A stretch of 64,000 bases of DNA from Candidatus Melainabacteria bacterium. GTDB lineage: Bacteria; Cyanobacteriota; Vampirovibrionia; Obscuribacterales; Obscuribacteraceae. The notes beneath the pieces were generated by a model. It did no database searches and was not told the origin of the DNA. It saw nothing but the letters and a program-made list of their open reading frames with translations. Made by a program: the position numbers and the translations under genes. This document shows positions 44,193 through 52,934 of the stretch, piece after piece (the stretch's first letter is position 1; every line of letters starts with the position of its first letter). The stretch spans positions 2,914,001 through 2,978,000 of the forward strand of contig CP064963.1 of NCBI GenBank assembly GCA_016699165.1, written 5' to 3'.

Positions 44193-44444
44193 CTAATCTA
44201 ATTTGATTAAAGTGACAGGCTCAGAAATTGTTGAGCTATTTGCAGAATTTTTTGCTGAACAACAAGATTTTTGCTCAACCGATATCGGTTCGCAATTTTC
44301 TTGCGACTCTTTTTGCTTTTGCTTAAACGGCAAGAGGTGACGAAACATCGAAAAAAGTTTTTTCCCACCAAAGAAAATTACAGCAAGAAAAGGCAGCGCC
44401 TGAGCGATAGTTTGAAAAAACGGACCCCAGCAACATGGATGCAT
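44193..44444 (-). CDS. Cysteine-containing small membrane protein next to csoR
   Basis: An 83-residue protein starting MHPCCWGPFFQ, with one membrane helix (about 12-30) and a polar tail containing SCCSAKN. It begins 25 bases after csoR on the same strand with an AGGAAA ribosome site, so the two are probably co-transcribed. Paired Cys at both ends suggest Cu(I) or other soft-metal binding, in line with the CsoR neighbour. The function is inferred. Confidence 0.62.
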   Translation of the reverse strand: MHPCCWGPFFQTIAQALPFLAVIFFGGKKLFSMFRHLLPFKQKQKESQENCEPISVEQKSCCSAKNSANSSTISEPVTLIKLD

Positions 44445-44469
44445 AAATAAATTTCCTATATCTCAAATG

Positions 44470-44814
44470 CTACGAACAACACTTCTTCTTTGGTTCAGAG
44501 TTTGATTCAGTCGATTCCACTATTTCAAAACCCATGTCTTCAGGACTTGAACCGCGGCGTAACAAGTTCCAAATTTCTTCCATAACGCGCTCGGAGTCAT
44601 CCGCTTTGACTGCTTCGACCACACAAGTTTCCAGATGTTGTTTAAGCATTAATTGTGCAGTTTTATCCAGAGCCGACTGCACAGCTTTCATTTGGTTCAA
44701 AACATCTATGCAATATCGCTCGTCTTCAACCATTTTTTGCACAGCCGTTAAATGTCCGATCGCTTTTGCAAGGCGAACAGTTAGTAAGCGTTTCGTATCT
44801 CCGGTAATTGCCAT
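44470..44814 (-). CDS. csoR: CsoR-family copper-sensing repressor with Cys tail
   Basis: A 114-residue helical repressor. The Cu(I) ligands of the family are all present: C35 (ERYCIDVL), H60 and C64 (KQHLETCVVEAVK). The helices AKAIGHLTAVQKMVED and QMKAVQSALD match the CsoR/FrmR core. The C-terminus carries an extra KKKCCS. CsoR releases its operator on Cu(I) binding and so derepresses copper-handling genes. No ribosome site is visible, and a TATACT just upstream suggests a leaderless mRNA. A G/C-tract operator overlaps the promoter. Confidence 0.87.
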   Translation of the reverse strand: MAITGDTKRLLTVRLAKAIGHLTAVQKMVEDERYCIDVLNQMKAVQSALDKTAQLMLKQHLETCVVEAVKADDSERVMEEIWNLLRRGSSPEDMGFEIVESTESNSEPKKKCCS

Positions 44815-44819
44815 AGGTT

Positions 44820-44870
44820 TCAGTATAGCCCGGCATCAGGCAAACGCATAACCCCCGGTGGGGCATGTAA
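44820..44870 (-). promoter_or_regulatory. csoR promoter and probable CsoR operator
   Basis: On the minus strand TATACT lies only 7 bases before the csoR ATG. Upstream, ACCCCCGGTGGGG (44851-44863) has the G/C-tract form of CsoR operators. TAACCCCC (44849-44856) also has an inverted copy GGGGGTTA at 44889-44896, on the side of the divergent nucleotidyltransferase gene. Confidence 0.5.
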
Positions 44871-44929
44871 CAGCAAATTGTGAAGTCAGGGGGTTAGTTT
44901 GGTTCAATTTGGCTCATATTCTTTGAAGT

Positions 44930-45760
44930 ATGTCTCAAACAATTGTCACCGACAGAATAAAAAACCTTGTCGCCAAACACGACAGTTCATTGAACTTTTT
45001 GGGATCCCTTTTGGTTGGAAGTCACGCGCGCGCAAAGCATAACTGGTACAGCGATTTGGACCTTTTGTTCGTCGCGCGTGAGACTCCAGAAAAGCATAAC
45101 CGTTATCGGTTATTGTACGACCACGAGTTGCTTGTGAGTTTGAGCGTTTGTTCAATGTCCGAAATGGAAGAAATTTTTGATGACCCTTGCCAAATCGTGC
45201 AGAAATTACAAGGTTTGCGCAACGCACAAATTTTGCGCGACAGAGACGACCATATACTAGAGCGTTTAAGAGAACAAGCACTAAATTTTAAATGGACCGA
45301 CGATCTAAAACGAAAAGCAAACAAAGAAGCCATCTATCTTTTGCGCGGCAATGCAGAAGAGGTGCATAAGGCACTGGGCGGTTTGGAAGAAAAAAACAAA
45401 CATTCAATGTTGCAAGGTGCCTGGGGAATCTGCCTTGCAATGCCGCAAGTGCTCGCTTTGCACTTTGGAGTTTTAGCCGAAGGCGATAGCAGTTTGGTTG
45501 AACAAGTGATAGCAAAAGCCGGTCGCACTTCACTTTGGAGTCATTACTATTCGCTTGCCACTGGCGAAGTGGCAAGTTGCAGACAGAGTTTGAGTCCTCT
45601 TGTCACTCAGTCAATTTATTCGGTTCTGCTTTATAGAGAAACAGTGACCATGCTTAAAGACAGCATCGAATCAAGCTTTAACGATAAAGAGTTTTTCGAT
45701 GTGGTCAATGCAAAAATCGATGAAGTGCCGGATGTTAAGGCGGCGGAAATGAGCGAATAG
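44930..45760 (+). CDS. Nucleotidyltransferase-domain protein (Pol beta-like)
   Basis: A 276-residue protein. The catalytic pattern GSHARAKHNWYSDLDLLFV (GS...R...DxD) at about residues 32-50 marks a Pol beta-like nucleotidyltransferase. The remainder is helical and may bind substrate. Such proteins modify antibiotics, tRNA or proteins; the substrate is unknown. It is divergent from csoR, and the GGGGGTTA repeat lies in its promoter region, so copper-linked expression is possible but unproven. Confidence 0.8.
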   Translation: MSQTIVTDRIKNLVAKHDSSLNFLGSLLVGSHARAKHNWYSDLDLLFVARETPEKHNRYRLLYDHELLVSLSVCSMSEMEEIFDDPCQIVQKLQGLRNAQILRDRDDHILERLREQALNFKWTDDLKRKANKEAIYLLRGNAEEVHKALGGLEEKNKHSMLQGAWGICLAMPQVLALHFGVLAEGDSSLVEQVIAKAGRTSLWSHYYSLATGEVASCRQSLSPLVTQSIYSVLLYRETVTMLKDSIESSFNDKEFFDVVNAKIDEVPDVKAAEMSE

Positions 45761-45780
45761 TATTATCCATACAAAGAAAA

Positions 45781-45802
45781 CAGAGGGCTTTTGGACCCTC
45801 TG
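45781..45802 (+). terminator. Weak terminator hairpin
   Basis: CAGAGGG (45781-45787) pairs with CCCTCTG (45796-45802). No strong T-run follows. Confidence 0.5.
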
Positions 45803-45869
45803 ACTCTATGCTTATGAGTTGAAATGTAATTTACTGTCTAACCTAATCCACAATTTGATCATTTGGTCA

Positions 45870-45900
45870 AAGACCGTAGCTTTTAAAAAACTACGGTCTT
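45870..45900. terminator. Hairpin between convergent genes
   Basis: AAGACCGTAG (45870-45879) pairs with CTACGGTCTT (45891-45900), with A/T-rich loop and flanks. It lies after the nucleotidyltransferase gene and before the HU gene stop, and can serve both strands. Confidence 0.7.
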
Positions 45901-45911
45901 TGATTTACGAT

Positions 45912-46316
45912 CTATCTTCTTTTCTTAGCAGCTTTTTTGGCTGGTTTAGCAGCAGCTTTTTTAGCTGGTTTGGAAGCTGATTTAGCAGCTGGTTTAGAAG
46001 CTGTTTTGCCTTTGGAAAGAACCAAGGTTGGTTGTTTCGAGCGGCCATTAACAATGTCCTTGAGCTCTTTTCCAGCGCGGAAAGCAGGAACTCTGGCAGC
46101 AGCGATTTTAAGTGGTGCCAATGTTCTGGGGTTACGGCCGGTGCGAGCTTTTCTCATGCGGCGTTCGAAGGTGCCAAAGCCAACCAAGGTTACTTTGTCG
46201 CCTTTTGCAAGAGCGCCGGTTACTGAGTACAGCATTGCTGAAAGTGTACGTGTGATTTCTGATTTGGGTTGCCCTGTAGCTTTAGCTACTTGCTCTACGA
46301 GCTCTGCTCGGTTCAT
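45912..46316 (-). CDS. HU-family DNA-binding protein with Lys/Ala-rich tail
   Basis: Residues 1-90 are a complete HU fold: MNRAELVEQVAKATGQPKSE, VGFGTFERRMRKARTGRNPRT and VPAFRAGKELKDIVN. Residues about 95-134 are an added tail of AAKKA/SKPAKK repeats resembling eukaryotic histone H1. HU bends and compacts DNA, and such tails increase affinity or respond to modification. The gene is alone, with an AGGAG-like ribosome site. Confidence 0.93.
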   Translation of the reverse strand: MNRAELVEQVAKATGQPKSEITRTLSAMLYSVTGALAKGDKVTLVGFGTFERRMRKARTGRNPRTLAPLKIAAARVPAFRAGKELKDIVNGRSKQPTLVLSKGKTASKPAAKSASKPAKKAAAKPAKKAAKKRR

Positions 46317-46595
46317 TCGGTAGTTCTCCTTTTTGGGAAATGCTCATCCCAACTCACATGCAGGGATGATAACACTAGCGATCTGAATAGACAATAGATT
46401 CTGCCTCGAAAATCGAAAAAAAATTTTTGCGTGTACGATTAAGAATGGGATGACAAGCGAAAATTAGAGTTTGTGGCGGGGAACAATGTGTCAGAATACT
46501 GACTGTGCAAGGATTTTGGATATACTCGATATTTCCGAAAGTCATCCGTTGTATATGTTTTTCGGTCGCTGTGTTGCTTTGAGTGAGGGTTATTT

Positions 46596-48056
46596 ATGTC
46601 GAAAGCTAAACAAAATTCGGTCATTCCGGCTGCGATTGGCTCCAAAACCTTGTTTTTGAGTGTGGCTTTTTCGACTCTCGCTTTAAGTCTTTCAATTCAG
46701 TTTAATGAATGCCGCGCCCAGACAAAGGCTCCGACGACCACCACAAAAGCCCCGCAGGCGCACACTTCTAACCCTTCAGCGCCTACTGCGAAGACCCCCA
46801 CTGAAACAGTTTCTCCGCAAACTGCTCCAAATGCCGGTGCTAATAATTATCAGAAAGGTCATGCTGAACAATCTATAAAGGTATCTGGGACACCCTCAAA
46901 AGATGACCTTCTTAAAGGAACCGCCTCCACACATTCTAAATATAAGGAAGGGTGGAAAATGTTTTTGCAAAATCCTTGCCACACAGGATCCGCCACCGCA
47001 AGCCCAACTGCGATGCCAGTCGGAAAAATGAAGTGGACTTTTCCAGCCGAGGGACCAATCGATTCTTCTCCGGCGATATACAAAGGAGTAGTCTATGTGG
47101 GAAGCGACGATCACTTTTTATATGCCGTGGATGAGCGTAATGGGCGATTTCTCTGGAAAGCCGAGTTAGGCAGCAAAGTAAAATCCTCACCAGCTGTAGG
47201 CGAAGACATTGTTGTGGTCGGATGCGAAGACGGCAAAATCTACGGAGTAAATCCGCTTGACGGAAAAGTTGCCTGGTCGTATGCCACTAGCGATAGGGTT
47301 TCTTCATCGCCCTGCATTTCCGACGGCGTTGCCTTTATCGGGGGATGGGACGGTTTTGTATATGCACTCAATACTCATACAGGCAAGCCAGTATGGACTT
47401 TTCCAGCTAACCATGTACAAGCGACTGAAGAAGAAAAGAAAATCGCTGATGCAGATCACGGTGCAAAATTGCCTGGAGGCATCGGACGCATAACCGCATC
47501 GCCAGCGCTTACTTCTAACGTGATTATCATCGCCTCGCACCTGGGAGATGTTTACTGTCTGTCTACTCACGACGGCTCTATGATCTGGAAATTCAAGACT
47601 GCGGGCAAGGTTCTGGGTTCTCCAATGATAATGAACGGACTGGTCTATTTTGGATCGTGGGACAAAACACTTTATGCACTTGACCTTCAAACCGGGGCCG
47701 CGCGCTGGAAATTCAAAGGACAAGAAAGTTTCAGTATTACTCCAAGTGGAGCAAACGGAAGAATTTTTGCAGGCAACGACGATCATCTTATGTATTGTCT
47801 AGATGCGCATTCGGGAAAAATGCTTTGGAAAACCCCGATTCAATCGCCGGTTCCGTTACTTTCTTCGTCGCCCGCAGTCACCGGCAACATGTTGTATTGT
47901 GGTAGCCCCGACGCTCACGTATATGCAATTGATGTGCGAAATGGCGGCATTAAGTGGAAGTACAAAACCCAACGTCCAATTATAAGTAGTCCCGCCATCT
48001 CAACTTCGGGCGTCTGCATCGGAAGCCAGGACGGAAATCTCTATCTGATTGACTAA
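46596..48056 (+). CDS. Secreted PQQ-type beta-propeller repeat protein
   Basis: A 486-residue protein with an N-terminal hydrophobic segment (about 17-36) acting as signal or anchor, then a Thr/Pro/Ala-rich linker (about 45-105). A propeller follows, made of repeats such as VYVGSDDHFLYAVDERNGRFLWK and VVVGCEDGKIYGVNPLDGKVAW. At least seven such units are present, each with the WxF/YAxD pattern of PQQ_2 repeats. No enzyme residues of quinoprotein dehydrogenases are seen. It is probably a scaffold or binding protein outside the cytoplasm. It overlaps the convergent next gene by four bases. Confidence 0.85.
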   Translation: MSKAKQNSVIPAAIGSKTLFLSVAFSTLALSLSIQFNECRAQTKAPTTTTKAPQAHTSNPSAPTAKTPTETVSPQTAPNAGANNYQKGHAEQSIKVSGTPSKDDLLKGTASTHSKYKEGWKMFLQNPCHTGSATASPTAMPVGKMKWTFPAEGPIDSSPAIYKGVVYVGSDDHFLYAVDERNGRFLWKAELGSKVKSSPAVGEDIVVVGCEDGKIYGVNPLDGKVAWSYATSDRVSSSPCISDGVAFIGGWDGFVYALNTHTGKPVWTFPANHVQATEEEKKIADADHGAKLPGGIGRITASPALTSNVIIIASHLGDVYCLSTHDGSMIWKFKTAGKVLGSPMIMNGLVYFGSWDKTLYALDLQTGAARWKFKGQESFSITPSGANGRIFAGNDDHLMYCLDAHSGKMLWKTPIQSPVPLLSSSPAVTGNMLYCGSPDAHVYAIDVRNGGIKWKYKTQRPIISSPAISTSGVCIGSQDGNLYLID

Positions 48057-48574
48057 TACATAAACTGTTTTAGATTGGCAAAGAACAAAAGGTAGATCAC
48101 AAATATAGATAAGCAATTGATTAGCAGGTTTAGTACTAGTGATAGTCCAACTCGCTTATATCCAAGTCTTTGCCAATTCAAAGCAAAAAAAGAGTCTGAA
48201 AGTGTTGTGGTCGATGACAGAATCAAAACTAAAAGACTTATATAAAAGATTGGGTTATTGAAAAAGTAAACCAGATTTAGGTAAGCATAGAAACTTACAA
48301 GCACTCCTAAGGCAAGGCTCACCATAGTTCCTAAAATAGAACGCCAAGCAATCTGGAAGAGATTTGAGCGGTGATGAAACCAGGCAAGTAAAGCAGTCTT
48401 TGTGAACAAGAGAAGCAGATACGAGATTGCGCAAGTTACTACAAATTCGAAAAATCTTTGATGCCCAGCATCACTGAAGAGACTAGAGTTGCATCCATGG
48501 CAGAGTGCTGGCTCAGCGCTCATAGCCATTAAAAGTGACGTCAGCAGAGCGTATTTATTTGCTCCAAGTTTCAC
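48053..48574 (-). CDS. Secreted or membrane protein, paralogue of 61629-62150 (173 aa)
   Basis: A 173-residue protein with a signal peptide (about 1-25), a CHGCNSSLFSDAGHQRF motif, then four membrane helices and the end FFANLKQFMY. The gene at 61629 encodes a protein of identical length with the same motif (GCDANLFSSEGIERY) and end (FFANLQKFLY). They form a small paralogous family of unknown function. The AT-rich composition matches the backbone rather than the unknown gene islands. Confidence 0.72.
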   Translation of the reverse strand: MKLGANKYALLTSLLMAMSAEPALCHGCNSSLFSDAGHQRFFEFVVTCAISYLLLLFTKTALLAWFHHRSNLFQIAWRSILGTMVSLALGVLVSFYAYLNLVYFFNNPIFYISLLVLILSSTTTLSDSFFALNWQRLGYKRVGLSLVLNLLINCLSIFVIYLLFFANLKQFMY

Positions 48575-48665
48575 ATCTTTATTCCAGTGACACTGTAGCG
48601 ATATACCCGAAGCCCTGAGCTTTTTACTAAATGAACTTCAGAGCAAAAGGTATTAAACTACTGCT

Positions 48666-50162
48666 ATGGATTTCGTTCTTAATCTTGAATACGATCCTAA
48701 TATTTCTTTGTACAGACGGCTCTCTGACGCCCTGCGCAAAGCGATTATTGAAGGACGCCTCAAGCCAGGGCAATTGCTTCCATCTGTTCGAGACTTGTCC
48801 GCTACCTTAAATGTTTCAAGAGCGACAGTCGTGAGAGCGTTTCAGGATCTTGAGTCACAAGGCTATGTGGACTTAAAGAAGGGTCTGAACTCTAAAGTTG
48901 CTTCAAGATTGCCCGGAGATTTGTCTGGTTTACTACCAAGACGATTGCCACCAAGTCAAGAAGGTGTAAAAAAAGAAGCTCCTGAAACTACTGTGTTTTC
49001 TAGTTTTGGCGAAAGACTGTTTGCAGCACATGTGGAAGATTACACTCCACGTCCCCACAGTAAGCAGACTAATTTCGGCGGAACACCTTTGAATTTGCTT
49101 CCTCTCCAGCATTGGAAACGTTTACTCATTGATCATTGTAGGTTCAAGGATCTCTCTAGACTTTCTTATCATGTAGATCCTTTTGGGTATGCTCCTTTGA
49201 GAGAAGCGGTTGGAGCTTTTTTGGTTCGTTCTCGCGCGGTCAATTGTTCGGCTGATCGAATTATGGTTTCTTCTGGCAGAGAAATGCGACTCGATTTGAT
49301 TTGTAGACTGCTCTTGGATCCGGGCGATGCCATTGCCATGGAAGAGCCTGGTTATCCATCCCTCAGACGACGCGCTCTATCTCATGGCGCGCATATCGAG
49401 CCAATACCATTAACTGAAAATGGCATGGATGTGGACTATCTTTCTCGTATAGACCGCAAATTCAAGTTCGTTTTAGTGACGCCTTCTCATCACGAGCCGA
49501 CTGGAATCGTGATGTCGCTTGAAATGCGTCGCAAATTGCTTGCCTGGGCAAAGAAAACGCAGACATTCATTATAGAAGATGATTTTGATAGTGAGCATAG
49601 ATACGGTATAAAACCCATTCCATCATTGCAGGGACTGGACGATGGGGATCTGGTCATTTATATGCGTTGTTTCTGGCGAGTGTTGTTTCCTTTGATGCGA
49701 CTTGGATTTTTAGTTTTGCCAGAGCGTTTGAAGAGAGCTATGCGACTTGCTAAAAACGAAATCGAGCGGGATCCGCCAATTCTTGATCAATTTACGCTAA
49801 CCGATTTTATAAATGAAGGTTATCTGGAGCGTCACATTAGGCGCATTCAACCTATTTATGCTCATCAACGCACAGCCTTGATTTATAGTTTGACTAAATA
49901 TTTTAGAAATCACATTTCTTTGTCACCATGCAAAAGCGGTCTAGATTTACGTGTGGTTTTTGACCTGCCGATTTCGGACCAGGAACTGGCACAGCTTGCT
50001 TTGGAAAATGGAGTTTCGATGATTCGAACTTTTGAGTATTACATGACTAATCCTCCAGAGGGAGAATTTATGCTTTCTTTTGGACATGTGCAAGAACAAG
50101 AAGTTTTGGCTGGGGTGAAACGATTGGCGGAGGCCTTGCGAAAAAGTGGTAAGTTGATATGA
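48666..50162 (+). CDS. MocR/PdxR-type regulator with altered PLP site
   Basis: A 498-residue protein. Residues 1-75 are a GntR-type winged helix (LYRRLSDALRKAIIEGRLKPGQLLPSVRDLSATLNVSRATVVRAFQDL). The rest is an aminotransferase class I-like domain: FGYAPLREAVGAFL, EEPGYPSLRR, EDDFDSEHRY. In MocR proteins PLP is held by the Lys of the GTFSK motif; here the segment reads MRCFWRVLFP, with Arg338 in place of that Lys. The DNA-binding part is intact. The regulator may sense something other than PLP, or be constitutive. No pdx genes are adjacent. Confidence 0.9.
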   Translation: MDFVLNLEYDPNISLYRRLSDALRKAIIEGRLKPGQLLPSVRDLSATLNVSRATVVRAFQDLESQGYVDLKKGLNSKVASRLPGDLSGLLPRRLPPSQEGVKKEAPETTVFSSFGERLFAAHVEDYTPRPHSKQTNFGGTPLNLLPLQHWKRLLIDHCRFKDLSRLSYHVDPFGYAPLREAVGAFLVRSRAVNCSADRIMVSSGREMRLDLICRLLLDPGDAIAMEEPGYPSLRRRALSHGAHIEPIPLTENGMDVDYLSRIDRKFKFVLVTPSHHEPTGIVMSLEMRRKLLAWAKKTQTFIIEDDFDSEHRYGIKPIPSLQGLDDGDLVIYMRCFWRVLFPLMRLGFLVLPERLKRAMRLAKNEIERDPPILDQFTLTDFINEGYLERHIRRIQPIYAHQRTALIYSLTKYFRNHISLSPCKSGLDLRVVFDLPISDQELAQLALENGVSMIRTFEYYMTNPPEGEFMLSFGHVQEQEVLAGVKRLAEALRKSGKLI

Positions 50163-50660
50163 TGAGGGTGGATTCATGTGGTAAGGTGCGAAGTGGCTGT
50201 TGGCGCGGGCCGGTTTTACCACAAAATGAAGGGCCAGTGAAAAGCGCGCAACCTCTATTTAGGAGCAGTGACTTTTAGTAGACAATTCTCGAAAGGTCCT
50301 CAGTGTATGTCTTTTCAGTCGTTTTAGCCGTGCTTTCAGTGAATATTTTTCCTAGCAGCCACTCTGAGTTGATGGTACCAATGGGTATACACGTTTTCAT
50401 CTTCGTTTGAGCGTTAGCCAACTCCAAAAGACATTAGAAACGCAGCAAAACAAAATTTTCATTCAAGCCTTGTGGCTTGTGTGCGGATTTTGTTTTTGAA
50501 AAATGGGCGAAAGTGGCTTGCAGAGCTTGGCTAGCTGTCTCGTTAATGCAACGCAGATGGATCGCGTTTGTGCCGTTTGAAGTGAAAAGTTTCTTGAGTC
50601 GACGGCAAAATATCGGCAAACCGGCGACAACGGTTGTAACTGGAAAATAAGGATGCAGAA
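50163..50660. other. Intergenic region with structured leader
   Basis: About 500 bases. No supported ORF. The 150 bases before the next gene are GC-richer and contain TTGAGTCGAC at about 50593-50602, followed by short inverted segments. A similar element is found in two other leaders of this island. Confidence 0.45.
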
Positions 50661-51053
50661 ATGCAACTCAAGCTTACCAAAACGCTGTATGCGAATTTTC
50701 TGGGCCTCTACCTGGCCCTTGCACTTGTCGCGATGTATTTCGGCTCTGCGCCCGCTACGGTAGCGTTTCTGTTTTACTTCGCGGCTGCGGTGAGTTTGCT
50801 CGACCTGCTACTCGTTCTTTCCAAACTGATTTCTTCCAATCAACGAAGAATTTTGTCATTGGTTGAGGATGTTGCATGGTCGGCGGCTTTGCCAGCTCTG
50901 GTTTGCACATGGTTTGCAACAACCTTGTACTGGCTTGCTATCTCTTACATCATCATCTATGTGGTTTTGCGTTACGGCCCCGACAAGATTGCCTTTCAGC
51001 GCTTGCGCGGGGAGGTGATTTTCTGGTCTGGGAACAGCTGGGAGGAAGACTAA
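50661..51053 (+). CDS. Membrane protein, unknown (130 aa)
   Basis: Four helices (about 11-28, 31-52, 68-86, 88-106) in 130 residues, with a basic then acidic C-terminus (GNSWEED). Its stop overlaps the start of the rhomboid gene (TAATG), implying translational coupling. It is the first gene of the 50.7-60.3 kb plus-strand run. Confidence 0.68.
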   Translation: MQLKLTKTLYANFLGLYLALALVAMYFGSAPATVAFLFYFAAAVSLLDLLLVLSKLISSNQRRILSLVEDVAWSAALPALVCTWFATTLYWLAISYIIIYVVLRYGPDKIAFQRLRGEVIFWSGNSWEED

Positions 51054-51838
51054 TGAGTGTCTTCATTCCCAATATCTTGCCTCTTTGTGCAAGAAAAGAA
51101 GCTGCGCTCGTTTACCAGCTTTATAGCCTGGTTCGAGACAGAATTAGAGGTGAGCGCAAGACTGAAATCGAATCGAAACGACTCTGGTCGAGGCTTTTTA
51201 AATCAGTCTGTGATGCACCTGTTACCAGTGCGCTGCTGGTAGCAATTTTGGTGGCGCATGTGGTGAAAGTTTCATTCTTTTCAGATGCACCATGGACAAG
51301 CCTCGCTGTTTATGTTCCTGATGCAAAAGATCAGATCTTGAGTGCAAACGCTCTTTTGATGCTTACTGCATGGGCTCATATGCTCAAGGCTTCATTCTTT
51401 CATCATCACTGGTTGCATTTATTTTCAAATGCAACCGCACTGTTCGCTACTGGAATGGCACTGGAGCGGCGCATAGGTTCGGCAATTTTTGCTGGGCTTT
51501 ATGTTGCAAGTGCGCTTGTTGGCTACACTCTGCTTGTACTTTTGTCAGCCGAAGGCTATGCTTGGGGCGCGTCGGAAGCCACATGGGGAGTGCTTGCTGC
51601 TTTCGCTCTTATCTTTTCCAGATGTTCAGTTTGGAGTACTGTCTTGCTTCCGCCCTTCATTCCTATACCGTTTAAGGCAACGGTTCGCTTAGCGCTTGGA
51701 GTCTTCTTTGTGCTCAAGCTGGCGGATGCTTATTTGAATCTGCAAGGACAAACAATTCAATATGCGCACTTTTCTGGTGCAGCTGTTGGTGTTTGTTTTG
51801 CTCTAGTCTGGCTTTCGATCAAAAGTCGAAAGTGCTGA
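51053..51838 (+). CDS. Rhomboid-family intramembrane serine protease
   Basis: About 261 residues from ATG 51053; a longer open frame upstream is overlap with the previous gene. Rhomboid features: HHHWLHLFSNATALFATGMALER (HxxxxHxxxN of helix 2), GYAWGASEATWGVLAAFALIF (catalytic Ser in GASxAxxG) and YAHFSGAAVGVCFALVW (catalytic His with GxxxG). The residue after Ser is Glu instead of the usual Gly. The N-terminal ~70 residues are a soluble extension. Rhomboids cut membrane helices of their substrates; the many neighbouring membrane proteins are possible substrates or partners. Confidence 0.85.
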   Translation: MSVFIPNILPLCARKEAALVYQLYSLVRDRIRGERKTEIESKRLWSRLFKSVCDAPVTSALLVAILVAHVVKVSFFSDAPWTSLAVYVPDAKDQILSANALLMLTAWAHMLKASFFHHHWLHLFSNATALFATGMALERRIGSAIFAGLYVASALVGYTLLVLLSAEGYAWGASEATWGVLAAFALIFSRCSVWSTVLLPPFIPIPFKATVRLALGVFFVLKLADAYLNLQGQTIQYAHFSGAAVGVCFALVWLSIKSRKC

Positions 51839-51887
51839 GTGGCGGTCGGTAAGCAAACTGCGGCCGCACATAAATAAGGAGAGTAAC

Positions 51888-52778
51888 ATGATCAATATAA
51901 ATCATGTCATGGACGCTCCCCAGGTTGGGGGGCTCGTGCTCTTGGTTCTGGTTGTCTATATTGGGGCATCGCCTCGATTCGGACAGGAACTGTATCGCCG
52001 CCGTCTCTTTACTGACAAGGAAGCAAGACCGTCTCAACCAGATCTGGTGGAGCAATTTGCCTGGTCAAAAAAGAGGCGCGTCGAAATCAGCACAGATGGC
52101 GGCGTTAAACTCAATGCCTGGTTTTTCCAGTCGAATGAGTTTTCTGCCGGTTGGAGAAAGGATCATTTGATCCTTTACTGCATCGGGCGTTGCTCTAAGG
52201 TGTCGAACTGTCTGGAGGAAATCAAAATATTTCTGGAGTCTGGTTATTCGGTCCTTATCACCGAATACCGCGGCTTTGGAGAAACTCCTGGCAATCCGAG
52301 TATCGAAACTATTTGCGAAGACGGGCTTGTCGCATTCGACTATGCGGTGGAAGAGTTGAAATACTCTTGTGAAAACATAGTCGTATTCGGCGAGTCTCTG
52401 GGTGGTGGCGTTGCTGGTTATATCATCCGGTATCGCAAACCGGGTGCTCTTCTTCTCAAGAACACATTCACGTCCTTGAAGGAGATTGGCAGCGAGACAG
52501 TTCCGCTTTGTCGGATCTATCCTCGTGCCATGTATCCAGACAATCACCTCAATACCCGCGAAGCGATTCGCCAATGGGATGGGCCACTACTGGTGGTGCA
52601 TGCCGTAAATGACGAGACTATCGCTTTCCATCATGGTGTGCGTTTGTTCGAAACGGCTTTGCAAGCAAAGTGGCGGCGCTTCCTTGATTTACCGCGCTCG
52701 AGCCATCGCTTCATGCTTGATCCTGTCGATATATCGGCGTTCGTGCGTGAACTAAATCACCTGACTCAAGCGATATAA
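51888..52778 (+). CDS. Alpha/beta hydrolase (ABHD13/17-like) with membrane anchor
   Basis: A 296-residue protein with one N-terminal membrane helix (about 13-31). The catalytic triad is visible: Ser in VFGESLGGG (about residue 169), Asp in NDETI and His in SSHRFM near the end. EYRGFGETPG is the oxyanion-side motif. This layout is that of lipid or thioester hydrolases facing the membrane. It has an AAGGAG ribosome site and lies 50 bases after the rhomboid gene. Confidence 0.85.
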   Translation: MININHVMDAPQVGGLVLLVLVVYIGASPRFGQELYRRRLFTDKEARPSQPDLVEQFAWSKKRRVEISTDGGVKLNAWFFQSNEFSAGWRKDHLILYCIGRCSKVSNCLEEIKIFLESGYSVLITEYRGFGETPGNPSIETICEDGLVAFDYAVEELKYSCENIVVFGESLGGGVAGYIIRYRKPGALLLKNTFTSLKEIGSETVPLCRIYPRAMYPDNHLNTREAIRQWDGPLLVVHAVNDETIAFHHGVRLFETALQAKWRRFLDLPRSSHRFMLDPVDISAFVRELNHLTQAI

Positions 52779-52934
52779 CTCGTAAAAAATCAATTCGACC
52801 AAGGCCGAATTGAGCCCGACTTGTTTAAACACAAGTCCCGCCGCAGGCTCGCTGACGAGATTCTCGTCCAACCTGCATCCATCAATCTCCACCGCGATTT
52901 CTCAAAGGAACGCGGCTCACAATTGGAGAAAGTC
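52779..52934 (+). promoter_or_regulatory. Structured leader before the FtsH-like gene
   Basis: At least three short hairpins in a row: CAATTCG/CGAATTG, ACTTGT/ACAAGT and GACGAG/CTCGTC. TTGAGCCCGAC (about 52811-52821) resembles elements in two other leaders of the island. The ribosome site GGAGAAAG lies just before the ATG. Confidence 0.5.
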
